Shown one piece after another: positions 1-12,050 of a DNA stretch of 64,000 nucleotides. A program made the translations under genes and the position numbers. Origin of the DNA: Trileptium ribeirensis (Eukaryota > Nematoda > Enoplea > Enoplida > Thoracostomopsidae); contig JASANE010011753.1 in assembly GCA_030248225.1 (NCBI GenBank), positions 1 to 64,000 of the forward strand. Direction: 5' to 3'. The number at the start of each line of letters is the position of its first letter. Positions within the stretch are counted from its first letter, which is position 1. The notes beneath the pieces were generated by a model. That model saw only the letters and a program-made list of their open reading frames with translations, did no database searches and was not told the DNA's origin.

Positions 1-800
1 CATGTTTATGTTCCTTTAGCTAAACTCATATCCTCAACTAGCTAAATTTAGGATCATGGTTCCGTTAAACTCACTAAATAGCGCAGGGAAGACAGCATCC
101 ACGAGGGACTTCCCTAGAGATTATATACCTAAGCCCTTAGCTCTGCGGGATCCTACCCGAACACTGAGATCTGAAGGGCGGTTGGACTTAATGCACTGGA
201 ACCACCATTCACAAATCGTACGCTTTAGCAAAAATTAAGGGCATTCAATGATAAACCTAAGGTTCCCTGCATCTAGTGCTAGACAGCCCAGCCGTTAAAT
301 ACATAAATGTATATGTGACTTAAGAAAAAAATATGCAAAGCATTGTGTTAGTTACAAATTAATTATATATCAAAACTCCTAAAAATGCAACTGGCTAGTA
401 ATTTTAGCAGTTTCATCTCAAATTTCATGCTTTTACTGTAAAATGCCTCTTACATGCATAATTTTTCACCACATCGTACTTATTAAAATGGAACCAGATA
501 ATTTTTTAAATCAGTTTACCGACAGATAAATAATTAGTTCCGATAAAATGTCGAATGATTCGAAAATAAATTTAACTTTAATTTTAGCCATTTAATTCTG
601 AAAAATTGTTTTCATACCTTACCTATTGTCAAAATATTATTAAATATATAATTATAATATATAATATATTACATATATGTTTAAATATTGCAATTTACCG
701 TTTATATAAATGTAAAATATATATTTAAATTCGAGTGGAATGAGCGAGCGATTGGAACGAGAATCTTCAATTTTGGCTCTGGAGGGGGGTTGAGGAGGTC
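1..800. other. AT-rich stretch without a recognised gene
   Basis: No coding segment here resembles a known family. The only open frames are short and unrelated in composition to proteins. Low-complexity AT runs occur around 640-725. I see nothing else that can be named. Confidence 0.6.
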
Positions 801-851
801 CTGTCTGTGTGTGTATGTGTCTGTGTGTGGGTGTGTCTGTGTGTGTCTGTC
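801..851. repeat. TG-rich microsatellite
   Basis: An imperfect (TG)n tract with interspersed TCTG and TATG units. The short frames that cross it on both strands (runs of His/Thr or Cys/Val) are products of the dinucleotide repeat, not genes. Confidence 0.9.
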
Positions 852-1089
852 GCACCTGGATCTCGATAACGGTTGGGCGGATTTTGATGCACAGTAGCTC
901 ATTCGAACCGCAATTTAGGTGTAGTGACGGGGCCCGATTTTTGAATTTTTTGCCCGTAGAAATTAATAGGGCAAACTGAGCATCATTTAGGGCCCATTTT
1001 TCGAGCATCTACACCAGTTTTTGCGATTTTTTCTCAATAAGTCCCGCGAAGTCTGCCACAAACTAATAGGTCTCCTGCATGTATCGCTT

Positions 1090-2055
1090 TACTCATTCTT
1101 TCCAATGATATATAACAAGGTTCTCGACTTTTTTGCTTCCCCGATATTGAGTCTTATCAGCTTATAGTTGGCGCCATATTTTTCTGTGTTTTTCATCAAA
1201 AGCGTGCGAAGTGCACCTAAATGTGTTTTTTGTTGTTTTAAGTGTCTTATATAGGCATTTCCTCGGCAAATAAAGTCATTTGCAAGTGTTAAAATCTTGT
1301 TGGGCAATATTTTTACCGCTCTCCTGGTTCATGTTTGGCATAACGGTACGTTTTCAAAATTTTTCAGTTGACAAGTCATCGAAAAAGCACCTGAATGTGT
1401 GTTTACTGTTGGGTTTTAGTGTCGGATATGGGGTTTTCTGAGTTTCCGTACAAGCTCATTTCAAATATTTAGCTGCCAAAAATATATATATGGCAAACAT
1501 TTTTCTACACTTCTGCTTCAGGGGATTGTTCTTCACCACTCAAATTCTGTCTGGCAAGCGAGCTTCACTAGTATATAATTGTATATATACATACATATAT
1601 TACAACTATTAGATATAATCGCATCAGTACATAATCAGATAAATAATACATGATCTAATAATTTGTTATATAACTTATTTATATAAGATAACTCTGTAGA
1701 TTTTGTAACAACAAATAAAAACGTTTAAGATATTATCTCATCATATTCTTCTGCTACCTTTAAAAAAAAAATTTTTATGTTGCTATTTTCATGACGATGA
1801 GATACAAAAATATGAGATTGGCTTCTGGAATTGTTGACTTCCTTCACTTTTCACGTTCTCCTGTAATGAAAGCAACCTCAAATTAACTCAGATGCCGACG
1901 TTCTGTTTTCTAGCATCACTTAAATCAGTGATATCAAACGTCACCAGGCAAAAAAATACGTGGTATCGTGCGCAAGATGAACGAAGGCAGATAATTACGT
2001 ACGGCAGCTGTAACAAATCATATTGGATCATCTTTCTCGACTGAAACAAGACATG
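1090..2055 (+). repeat. Partial direct copy of the centre of palindrome 1
   Basis: This segment aligns in the same orientation with about 5,640-6,541: the loop of the large palindrome plus the first part of its right arm. Shared blocks include the stretch around GTTGGCGCCATATTTT and that around TCACTAGTATATAATTG. Identity is roughly 85-90% by eye. The match stops at ACATG (2,051-2,055). There the sequence switches to the outer end of the palindrome arm, which carries the same ACATG in inverted form at 9,501-9,505. Confidence 0.8.
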
Positions 2056-2330
2056 CTAACAAATTAAAAAACTGCTACGAAACTGTGTTTCTTTTGGAAA
2101 AGTAAAGCTACAGTGACACTTTTAGCAAACTCCACAAAACTGTGTTGATATTAGAAACAGACTGCTCTACAGAAACCGCGCCACTTTTATAAAGAATGCT
2201 ATAGAAAATGTGTCACTTTTGGCAAAATTTTATATAATTGGGTCGCTCTTATGAAAATAGCACAGCTTCTGTAGCAACATTTTAAAATATTGCTACACAT
2301 GTAGCCGCCAGTTTTTAAAATCTGCTGCAG
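2056..2330. repeat. Degenerate minisatellite at left arm end
   Basis: About seven diverged units of 26-39 bp are recognisable by a recurring core resembling ACTGCTACAGAAAC followed by CACTTTTGGCAAAA. The same series occurs inverted at 9,230-9,500. Short repeats at the outer end of a foldback arm are typical of that class. Confidence 0.6.
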
Positions 2331-2635
2331 AAATTTTATGTGTCGAGAGAGAACATAGCTATTCTCCGCTCAATGACTTTTTGAAGGTTCCTATTCAAAT
2401 TGAGTTGCACTATTTAAGATAGCAATAACATTTGATCTACAAAACGATATCAATAAAACCCATACTGCTAGAGCGGTTCCAGTGATATTGCTTTTTTCCT
2501 GTTTTTTTGGGTCTCATGCTCTCATTCAAACAGCCTATTTTGATTCAACTCTACAGAGCTTGAAGCAATTCGTCATTGTTTTCATTCACCCATTAACGGC
2601 CGAATTAATCTGTGTATCGTACAGCGTTTAACAAC

Positions 2636-2706
2636 CGCACGCCGCCGCCGCGGCTCGAACTAAGGTTGCACTTGTGTGAACGGCATTTTCAACCCGCCTC
2701 GCTATA
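2636..2706 (-). promoter_or_regulatory. tRNA-derived, Pol III A/B-box-like segment (left arm)
   Basis: This is the inverted counterpart of 8,840-8,905. The B-box-like AGTTCGAGCC is kept. The A-box-like TAGCGAGGCGG has one departure from the consensus (G for A). No cloverleaf can be folded, so this is a relic head of a SINE or tRNA rather than a tRNA gene. Confidence 0.4.
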
Positions 2707-3129
2707 TTGCCACTATCACTCGTTCCTTAAGGAACGTTGCAAAGTGAGCAAATAAAAACACGTCCAAACGTATATACCGCCAAACTAAATGAATACGACG
2801 TTGAACAACGTGCGTAAGCATTAATTGATGCCGATCCCCCTAAATATGGCTAACATTTACGCACCATGAATAAGCCTTGGATTTCGTTCTTGCGGTGCAA
2901 AGACAATGTTCCAGTAGTTACCGGTGTAACATACTGTATCATAATCATGCGGTAAAAGCTGAGCTCGCGTTATACAAATGGCGTGCAACTTCAAACATTC
3001 TATAACAATCCAAGCAACAACAAAAAAACACTATGTTAGCTGCAGGCGTTTTTTGCTATATAAATTGATGTACGAAGATTTTATAGCGACCGATAATTTT
3101 ATAATTATTATAATCAAAGCGTGCAGTGA

Positions 3130-3963
3130 CTGTATGTGAATCACGTATTGCAAAGCGTTCCGCCTATTAATTTTGTGTTGTGGTGTTTCTTTGCACGTGC
3201 CTTATTGTCCGCTGGTTTTTGTGACAATTCATAAGGAACCAAGAAATCGCTGTTTAAACTTTACCAGTGACTGTATGTCAATCACGTATTCCAAAGCGTT
3301 CCGCCTATTAATTTTGTGTTGTGGTGTTTGTTTGCACGTGCCTTATTGTCCACTGTTTTTTGTGACGGTCCATAAGGAACCAAGAAATCACTGTTAAACT
3401 TTACCAGTGACTGTATGTGAATCACGTATAGCAAAGCGTTTCCGCCTATTAATTTTGTGTTGTGGTGTTTCTTTGCACGTGCCTTATTCACTGTTGTAGC
3501 TGTTAACGGTCCATAAGGAACCAAGAAATCGCTGTTAAACTTTACCAGTGACTATATGTGAATCACGTATTAAAACATTCCGCCTATTAATTTTGTGTTG
3601 TGGTGTTTGTTTGCACGTGCCTTATTGTACGCTGGTTTTTGTGACGGTCCATGAGGAACCAAGAAATCGGTGTTAAACTTTACCAGTGACTGTATATGAA
3701 TCACGTATTGCAAAGCATTCCCACTATTAATTTTGTGTTGTGGTGTTTGTTTGCACGTGCCTTATTGTCCACTGGTTTTTTTGACAGTCCATAAGGAACC
3801 AGATGATATCGCTGTTAAACTTTACCAGTGACTGTATGTGGATCACGTATCTGCAGAGCATTCCGCCTATTAATTTTTGTGTTGTGGTGTTTGTTTGCAC
3901 GTGCCTTATTGTCCGCTGGTTTTTGTGACGGTCCATAAGGAACCAAGAAATCACTGTTAAACT
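3130..3963 (+). repeat. Six tandem units of about 140 bp (left arm)
   Basis: Units begin near 3,130, 3,270, 3,411, 3,551, 3,690 and 3,831. Each carries CTGTATGTGAATCACGTATT near its start and, later, GGAACCAAGAAATCGCTG. Units are about 90-95% alike with 1-10 bp indels. Short frames across the array (3,173-3,397 on plus; 3,282-3,954 on minus) merely re-translate the unit and are not genes. The array is not a CRISPR: it has no repeat/spacer alternation. Confidence 0.92.
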
Positions 3964-5625
3964 TTACAGCTCAGAGATTTAGGTATGCCGCTGGGAGTCA
4001 TGCAATCCTGGTACAAATTGCTGTTGTCACAGGCTCCATACGTGTGAAGGCTAATAGCAAAATTTAATTGAACGAAATTGGCAATATTAGCGGACAATTG
4101 GGAAAAATTTGCAAAAATTAGAGGGAATTTAGTAAAAACGAGTGCCAAATAATTTTGAAAATTCGAGTTTCAAAAAATTTCAAAAATTTATCGCTTCTCA
4201 CGACCCCCTCCTTCAAGCACCCGCTAACCCCATGGGACTTTTTATGCTATTAAATTTTCAAAATGCGGCGACGGCTATCCAAAGATTCTGATATTTAATT
4301 CATTAAAGTGTAATGTTTTCATGCTTTTAATTCAACAAATCGTGTTAGTTCGAAATTTTTGTTTTATTAATTTTATTTGTCGAAACTAAATTTTTCATAT
4401 TCATTTTGTTAAATGAAATGTTCATTTCTATATACTCAAAAAGTGACAACAAAGTGTCAAGCATTTTTATTAATTGTCGAATAGTTAAAACAGCGACGAT
4501 CCTGTTATTAATTGTGCAGAGTCAAGCGTGTACTTACAGGCGGGGGCACCGCAAAACAGTGCTTTATAAAACAATCATTTTCTACCCTTGTAATATTTAA
4601 GTCGTGCTGAATATGCGGCATAACCTCTCTATAGATGGTGGGGGATAGAAAATTTTAGCAATTATGGTTTAAATACAAAAAAATAAGAAAAAAATTTGAG
4701 TGAAGATGAGGAAAATTATGACGAAAAATTGTGGATAGTACGGGGAAAGTGTTCCGTCATGCTCAGGCCTATCGCTCAGCTCATTCCAATGGAACCAGTT
4801 TCGCTCACTAAAGCCAACAGACCTTAGAAACCCATGTTATATAGTGTAGGATTAACCAGAAAAAATCTCCGTTATGCGCGGTATAGAATGTAGCGCACAA
4901 ATGGTTGAACACAATTTGAGACGCTATATTTACCTAAATTATCATTATATAACAGTTTGCTTTAATAATTCGCTATGACATTCTTTTAAAAGATTTTTAT
5001 AATGTTCTATCATGTCTTGTTTCGTCGAGAAAGATGATCTAATATGATTGTTACATAGCTGCCGATACATAATTATCTCCCTCGTTCATTTGCGCACGAT
5101 ACCACGTATTTCGTGGCGGGTAATCTCGATATCACCGATTTGGATGATGTGATAACATAACGTTGCATTTGAGTTAATTTGAGGTCGCTTTGATTACAGG
5201 ACGTGAAAGTGAAGGAGTTGACAATTCCAGAGCCAATCTCATATTTTTGTATTTTATTGTCATGAATAGCAACATAAAATTTCTCCAAAGGTAGCAGAAG
5301 TATCTATGAGACAGATCTAAACGTCTTCATTTGTTGTTACAAAATTTATATAATTATTATATAAATAAGTTATATAACAAATTATAGACAATCATGTATT
5401 ATATCTGATTATGATTTATGCAATTATATAATAGTTGTAATATATGTATGTATATATACAATTATATACTAGTGAAGCTCGCTTGCGAGACAGAATTCGA
5501 GCGGTGAGAACAATCCCCCGAAGCAGAAGTGTGAAAAATGTTTGCCACACAATATTCTTGACATTTCGGCAATGAGCTTGTCGGCCCAGGAAACCCAATA
5601 TCCGACACTAAAACCAACAATAAAT
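3964..5625. repeat. Inner unique part of left arm, palindrome 1
   Basis: AT-rich sequence inverted at about 5,910-7,590. It has no coding segment I can name. Landmarks shared by both arms include a G-rich box next to GCTTGAAGGAGG, the octet AGTCCCATGG and a TCACTAGTATATAATTG box near the loop. Confidence 0.75.
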
Positions 5626-5909
5626 ACACATTCAGGTGCTTTCCAATGATATATAACAAGTTTTTCCACTGCTTCCCAATCTGGAGTCTATAAGCTTATA
5701 GTTGGCGCCATATTTTATATTTGGTGAAAAGCGTGCGAAATGCACCTAAATGTGTTTTTTGTTGCTTTTAGTGTCTTATATAGGGTTTCCTGGGCAAATA
5801 AAGTCATTGCAAGTGTTAAAAATATTGTTGGGCAAATATTTTTTACACTCCTGGTTCATACTTGGCATAAAAACAGACGTTTTCGAAATTTTTGGTGACA
5901 AGTCGTGGG
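5626..5909 (+). other. Loop of palindrome 1
   Basis: Sequence between the two arms, not self-complementary. It contains the GTTGGCGCCATATTTT box and shares most of its length with 1,100-1,380, which shows that the loop belongs to a dispersed sequence and is not a random spacer. Confidence 0.65.
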
Positions 5910-7590
5910 AAAAGCACCTGAATGTGTGTTTATTGTTGGTTTTAGTGTCGGATATGGGGTTTTCTGGTCCGACAAGCTCATTGCGAATGTCAAGAATATT
6001 GTGTGGCAAACATTTTTCACACTTCTGCTTCGGGGGATTGTTCTCACCACTCGAATTCTGTCTCGCAAGCGAGCTTCACTAGTATATAATTGTATATATA
6101 CATACATATATTACAACTATTAGATATAATCGCATAATCATAATCAGATATAATACATGATTGTCTATAATTTGTTATATAACTTATTTATATAATAATT
6201 ATATAAATTTTGTAACAACAAATGAAGACGTTTAGATCTGTCTCATAGATACTTCTGCTACCTTTGGAGAAATTTTATGTTGCTATTCATGACAATAAAA
6301 TACAAAAATATGAGATTGGCTCTGGAATTGTCAACTCCTTCACTTTCACGTCCTGTAATCAAAGCGACCTCAAATTAACTCAAATGCAACGTTATGTTAT
6401 CACATCATCCAAATCGGTGATATCGAGATTACCCGCCACGAAATACGTGGTATCGTGCGCAAATGAACGAAGGAGATAATTACGTACGGCAGCTATGTAA
6501 CAATCATATTAGATCATCTTTCTCGACTGAAACAAGACATGATACAACATTATAAAGATCTTTTAAAAGAATGTCATAGCTAATCATTAAAGCAAACTGT
6601 CAGATAATGATAATTTAGGTAAATATAGCGTCTCAAATTGTGTTCAACCATTTTGTGCTACATTCTATACCGCGCATAGCGGACAATTTTCCTGTTAATC
6701 CTACACTATATAACATGGGTTTCTAAGGTCTGTCGGCTTTAGTGAGCGGTAACTGGTTCCATCGGAATGAGCTGAGCGATAGGCCTGAGCATGACCGAAC
6801 ATTTTCCCCGTACTATCCACAATTTTTCGTCATAATTTTCCTCATTTTCACCAAATTTTTTTCTTATTTTTTTGTATTTTAACCATAATTGCTAAAATTT
6901 CCTATCCCCCACCATCTATAGAGACCTATGCCGCATATTCAGCACGACTTAAATACTACAAAGGTAGAAAATGATTGTTTTATAAAACACCGTTTTGCGG
7001 GGCCCCCTGCTGTAAGTACACGCTTGACTTTGCACAATTAATAACAGGATCGTCGCTGTTTTAACCATCCGACAATTAATAAAACTGCTTGACACTTTTT
7101 TGTCACTTTCTGAAAAACAGAGAAATGAACATTGCATTTAACAAAATGAATATGAAAAATTTAGTTTCGACAAATAAAATTAATAAAACAAAAATTTCGA
7201 ACTAACACGATTTGTTGAATTAAAAGCATGAAAACATTACACTTTAATGAATTAAATATCAGAATCTTTGGATAGCCGTCGCCGCATTTTGAAAATTTAA
7301 TAGCATAAAAAGTCCCATGGGGTTAGCGGGTGCTTGAAGGAGGGGGTCGTGAGAAGCGATAAATTTTTGAAATTTTTTGAAAAAGTTGCAAATTTTCAAA
7401 CATATTTTGCACTCGTTTTTCTAACTCTAAATTCCCTCTAAAGTTCCCAAATTTTCCATAATCGTCCGCTAATATTGCCAATTTCGTTCAATTAAATTTT
7501 GCTATTAGCCTTCACACGTATGGAGCCTGTGACAACAGCAATTTGTACCAGGATTGCATGACTCCCAGCGGCATACCTAAATCTCTGAGC

Positions 7591-8417
7591 TGTAAAGTTT
7601 AACAGTGATTTCTTGGTTCCTTATGGACCGTCACAAAAACCAGCGGACAATAAGGCACGTGCAAACAAACACCACAACACAAAATTAATAGGCGGAACGC
7701 TTTGCAATACGTGATTCACATACAGTCACTGGTAAAGTTTAACAGCGATTTCTTGGTTCCTTATGGACCGTCACAAAAACCAGCGGACAATAAGGCACGT
7801 GCAAACAAACACCACAACACAAAATTAATAGGCGGAACGCTTTGCAATACGTGATTCACATACAGTCACTGGTAAAGTTTAACACCGATTTCTTGGTTCC
7901 TTATGGACCGTCACAAAAACCAGCGGACAATAAGGCACGTGCAAACAAACACCACAACACAAAATTAATAGGCGGAACGCTTTGCAATACGTGATTCACA
8001 TACAGTCACTGGTAAAGTTTAACAGCGATTTCTTGGTTCCTTATGGACCGTCACAAAAACCAGCGGACAATAAGGCACGTGCAAAGAAACACCACAACAC
8101 AAAATTAATAGGCGGTAACGTTTGCAGATGATTCACATACAGTCACTGGTAAATCAACAGTGATTTCGGTCCTTATGGACCGTACGACAAAAACCAGCGG
8201 ACAATAAGGCACGTGCAAACAAACACCACAACACAAAATTAATAGGCGGAACGCTTTGCAATACGTGATTCACATACAGTCATGGTAAAGTTTAACAGCG
8301 ATTTCTTGGTTCCTTACTTACCACAAAAACCAGCGGACAGGAGGCACGTGCAAAGAAACACCACAACACAAAATTAATAGGCGGAACGCTTTGCAATACG
8401 TGATTCACATACAGTCA
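7591..8417 (-). repeat. Six tandem units of about 140 bp (right arm)
   Basis: Inverted counterpart of the array at 3,130-3,963, with unit joints near 7,726, 7,866, 8,006, 8,145, 8,278 and 8,417. Three consecutive units (about 7,600-8,010) are nearly identical to one another. They are closer than the left-arm units are among themselves, which suggests recent homogenisation within this arm. Confidence 0.9.
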
Positions 8418-8839
8418 CTGCACGCTTTGATTATAATAATTATAAAATTATCGGTCGCTATAAAATCTTCGTACATCAATTCACACACGCAAAAGACGCC
8501 TGCAGCTAACATAGTGTTTTTTTGTTGTTGCTTGGATTGTCAGACAAATGTTTGAAGTTGCACGCCATTTGTATAACGCGAGCTCAGCTTTTACCGCATG
8601 ATTATGTATACAGTATGTTACACCGTAACTACTGGAACATCGTCTTTGCACCGCAAGAACGAAAACCAAGGCTGATTCACGGTGCGTAAATGTTAGCCAT
8701 ATTAAGGGCGATCGGCATCAATTAACGCTAACGCACGTCGTTCAATGTTGTATTCATTGAGTTTGGCGTATGATATACGTTTGGACGTGTTTTTATTCGC
8801 TCACTTTGCAACGTTCCTTAAGGAACCGAGTGATAGTGG

Positions 8840-8905
8840 CAATATAGCGCAGTGGTTTGCGTACGCCGTTCACACAAGTGCAACCTGAGTTCGAGCCGTG
8901 GCGGC
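8840..8905 (+). promoter_or_regulatory. tRNA-derived, Pol III A/B-box-like segment (right arm)
   Basis: TAGCGCAGTGG (about 8,846) fits the Pol III A-box consensus TRGCNNAGNNGG. It is followed after about 30 bp by GAGTTCGAGCC (about 8,887), close to the B-box consensus GGTTCGANNCC. Spacing and order fit a tRNA or a tRNA-derived SINE head. I could not form acceptor or anticodon stems, so I do not call a functional tRNA. Confidence 0.5.
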
Positions 8906-9229
8906 GGCGTGCGGTTGTTAAACGCTGTACGATACACAGATTAATTCGGCCGTTAATGGGTGAATGAAAACAATGACGAATTGCTTCAAGCTCTGTAGAG
9001 TTGAATCAAAATAGGCTGTTTGAATGAGAGCATGAGACCCAAAAAAACAGGAAAGCGGCAATATCACTGCAACCGCTCGAGCAGTATGGGTTTTATTGAT
9101 ATCGTTTTGTAGATCAAATGTTATTGCTATCTTAAATAGTGCAACTCAATTTGAATAGGAACCTTCCAAAAGTCATTGAGCGGAGAATAGCCACGTTCTC
9201 TCTTGACACATAAAATTTCTGCAGCAGAT

Positions 9230-9500
9230 TTTAAAAAAATGGCGGCTACATGTGTAGCAATATTTTCAAACGTTGTCACAGAAGCTGTGTCATTTTTATA
9301 AGAGCGACCCAATTTATATAACAGTTTTGCCAAAAGTGACACATTTTCTATAGCATTCTTTATAAAAGTGGCGCGGTTTCTGTAGCAGTTGTTTCTAACA
9401 GCAACACAGTTTTGTGGCAGTTTTGCTAAAAGTGTCACTGTAGCAGTCTCACTTTTCCAAAAGAAACACAGTTTTTGTAGCAGTTTTTTTAATTTGCTAG
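9230..9500 (-). repeat. Degenerate minisatellite at right arm end
   Basis: Inverted counterpart of 2,056-2,330. A 141-codon minus-strand frame (9,127-9,552) runs across it. Its Leu-Leu-Ala-Lys-rich repeats are simply the translated minisatellite, so I do not treat it as a gene. Confidence 0.6.
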
Positions 9501-9593
9501 CATGTGCAGCGACTGCAGACCAACTCATTGTGAAAGCTGCGTATTTGTCCATCCTGTAATATTTGACAATCTCAAGCAGGTACCGCTGTAACA

Positions 9594-9800
9594 GCCGATT
9601 TTATCCCCCGCCGATTTTATCCTCCCGGATAAAATGAACTAGCTGATTATATCCCCTTATTGTTATTTTGTCAACCTGGATAGAATGAACTAGCTGATTT
9701 TGTCCCTTCATAAAATGGGCTATTTCCTAACTATTATTGTTATTTTGTCAACCTGGATAGAATGAACTAGCCGATTTTGTCCCCTCATAAAATGCTCGAG
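9594..9800 (+). repeat. Tandem units of about 83 bp
   Basis: Two nearly identical units (about 9,655-9,718 and 9,738-9,800) share TTGTCAACCTGGATAGAATG and GATTTTGTCCC. They are preceded by shorter degenerate pieces of the same GATTTTATCC theme from 9,594. Tandem duplication with no coding content. Confidence 0.8.
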
Positions 9801-11857
9801 CTCGAGCACCGGATATGCTCGAGCCATTTAGAGCTAACAAGAACTCATGCTTGCTACCTTACGAAATCTCGAAAACGAGCTAAATAGCAAAGCATACGTA
9901 AGCTAATATCGTGCCTTGATAACAGTAGGCATTAGTGGGTAAATGCCGCAACCATACAATCTATATATAATTACTAGGTTACGCCTACCTTGCACACAGC
10001 AATATATATCTCCGGGTAAATTTACACTGAGGTAAAGAATACTTTTTTGCTGAATTAATGCCTGGTATTTTCTAGGCAACAACAAAAGTAAATGTACTGT
10101 ATATCAACAGAACTTCTGTGATGACATATGATTTTGCCTTACGCGTAGGGGAGCACATCTGCCTTGGAATCTGCTGAACATCGATTTCATTTTTGGTGGC
10201 TTCGCGTTTATACTTGTTGTTCAAGATTCTATCATTTTAATAGCTGTGTAGTACGGTCGATTTTTTTTATCCAAACACAATAGGTTATGATACGGTTGCC
10301 TACAATGAAACCTGCCAGAAACATGGATATTGTTGTCGAAAATGGAAATATTGTCCAATATAAAAGGAGTCTTAGTTTGGTTGTGAATAATATTTGTTTG
10401 GCTATTTTAGCGTTCCAGTAGCATTGGCCGAGTCTCAGTGAGCAGTTTAATAATATCCTAACTTTTACCACAAGTAACCCTAAGGGGCGGAAATAACATG
10501 CAAGCCAAAACCTAGAGATTGTGATACTCTTCCGTTTATCTAACCACCCGCTCTTCGTCATGCACAGGCGAAGTCCGAACTCTCAGGTGGGTTAGCGGTT
10601 GCTTCGTGAAGGTGGGAGATCGTCCTCACAGAATCATCACTCGGCCGGCTGATATTAAAGGTATCTCGTCAGGAGGAAATTTTTTAAAATTTTTTGGAAC
10701 TCAAATTTTAAAAATTTAGTTGGCACACATTTTTGCCTCTTTTTAAGAACATATATGCTCTTCTTATCTGGCTTCCGACTTTGCCCACCAACCGCAGCAT
10801 TCCCAGTTGGACAAAGTGTTCTTAACCGTTTTGGTGGATTAGTTTACTCTGATCACAGCATTTTACAAACGTTATTTAATTTTCTATAATGCTTAGTTAC
10901 CTCACATAGTAACTAGATTGTACATGTATGCTAGATTACACGCATGTATGTATCCAAGTGGACAATCACGTCGGCCGCATCAAATCTTCATTCTCGAATC
11001 TTTCCAGAAGAACGGAGCCTAGCTGATAAAAACTAACAACTTGCTGTGCCGAGCTAAGCCGGACGTTGAAATTTTGGAACTGAACTGAGTCGACATTTAA
11101 TTAAAATAGACCTGAACCTAGCCAAACACAATTTGAATCAAGCCGGGTTGACTGTGAAAAATTCGACTCGTCCTATAGATCACGATTATTCAGCCAAGTG
11201 CTATGAGGACAATCTTCTGATGTCGGGTTATTTGTATTTTTTATTTTATAACAAGACATGATGTCCCAGTTATACACTGAGAAATAAAATTTAATTAAGA
11301 GTCAAAAATCTAATCCTTTGTTATCCGGGTACCTATTACATTATGTGGCTACCGGCCTTGTCGCGAAGGTGCTCGAAGAATTGAGGCAAAAGCGGCAATA
11401 ATTAAATAACATTTGTACAAATTGGTTTATTTGGCAAATTTTGGTAAAGCTGGCAATAATGTCTCCCACCCAAGCCCTTTTTAGCACCTCCTCCGCCGCT
11501 GCCCGTATACTCTCCTAATCCGAGGGGCCTTCAGCACCTCTGCATTTGCGGTATATACTACTCCACCGGTACACTGAAATTTTGAAGAACTAAGGATACC
11601 TTTAAAATGTACGAACGTGCTCGGAGTGCAAACAGAGTTTCCTTATCGAAACTGGTGATTCTTCACGGCTTGTGCTTCGGTAACTTTGGTTCAAATTGTT
11701 ACGAATCGTGGTGAACAGCCACACCACAGTATTAACTTTGGCATCTATAGTACCTTTAAATATGTGTACAAAATAAAATTACATAGCTAGCTCTAGCGTG
11801 CAATTTCTATAAAGATAGTTTCCTTTGTTATTTGGGATAAGTTTTATTCATTTGTGT
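9801..11857. other. Unrecognised AT-rich stretch
   Basis: No coding segment or repeat that I can assign. The longest open frame (10,232-10,561, minus) has no recognisable motif and no supporting context. Confidence 0.5.
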
Positions 11858-12050
11858 AAGGGGTCTACCAGGCTACCAGGGGGGGGGGGATCCGATCGAA
11901 ACCTGCCCAAAATCCCTAAATTTACTAGTTGGTCACCAAATCTTTTATTATATCCTTTTCTTTCTTTTCTTCCTTGTTTTAGATCTTTTCGTGCTAATTT
12001 GCATAATTAGCACTTGTTTTTCTTTTTAACTAACTCCATGTTAGCTCAGT
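11858..12050 (+). repeat. Dispersed direct repeat, copy 1
   Basis: About 190 bp repeated in the same orientation at 16,163-16,368. Both start with AAGGGGTCTA, run through ACTAGTTGGTCACCAAATC and end at TAACTCCA. Inside is a dyad with 9-bp arms (GTGCTAATT / AATTAGCAC) around TGCAT at about 11,990-12,012. The pair could be LTR-like ends of a lost element, but they lack TG...CA termini and no gag or pol lies between. Confidence 0.75.

Larger units (their letters stand above)
2051..9505. mobile_element. Giant palindrome 1, foldback-like element (about 7.45 kb)
   Basis: The two halves are inverted copies of each other: about 2,051-5,625 on the left and about 5,910-9,505 on the right, with a loop of roughly 285 bp. 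Pairs of matching landmarks (for example 3,963 with 7,591 and 5,500 with 6,030) all give a centre near 5,775. The arms differ by scattered substitutions and small indels, so this is not an exact mirror. Each arm holds, from outside in, a degenerate minisatellite, a Pol III-like box pair, six tandem units of about 140 bp and about 1.6 kb of unique AT-rich DNA. Long inverted arms containing internal tandem repeats are the hallmark of foldback elements (Drosophila FB, Galileo). No transposase frame was found inside. A palindromic duplication or an assembly artefact are the alternatives. Confidence 0.7.

Noticed and set aside
652..1008. Open frames of 66-118 codons across the TG-rich tract
   Set aside because: They consist mainly of translated dinucleotide repeat (His/Thr/Gln or Val/Cys runs) and exist on both strands.
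3173..3954. Short cysteine-rich or histidine-rich frames as small secreted proteins
   Set aside because: They repeat with the 140-bp unit, occur on both strands and break with each indel.
3130..3963. Regular 140-bp array as a possible CRISPR
   Set aside because: Units are contiguous and similar along their full length, with no unique spacers, and the context is eukaryotic.
8840..8905. A functional tRNA gene
   Set aside because: A and B boxes fit, but no acceptor or anticodon stem could be formed, so only a tRNA-derived segment is called.
9127..9552. A 141-codon minus-strand gene
   Set aside because: Its repeats are the translated minisatellite at the palindrome end; the mirror arm has no such frame.
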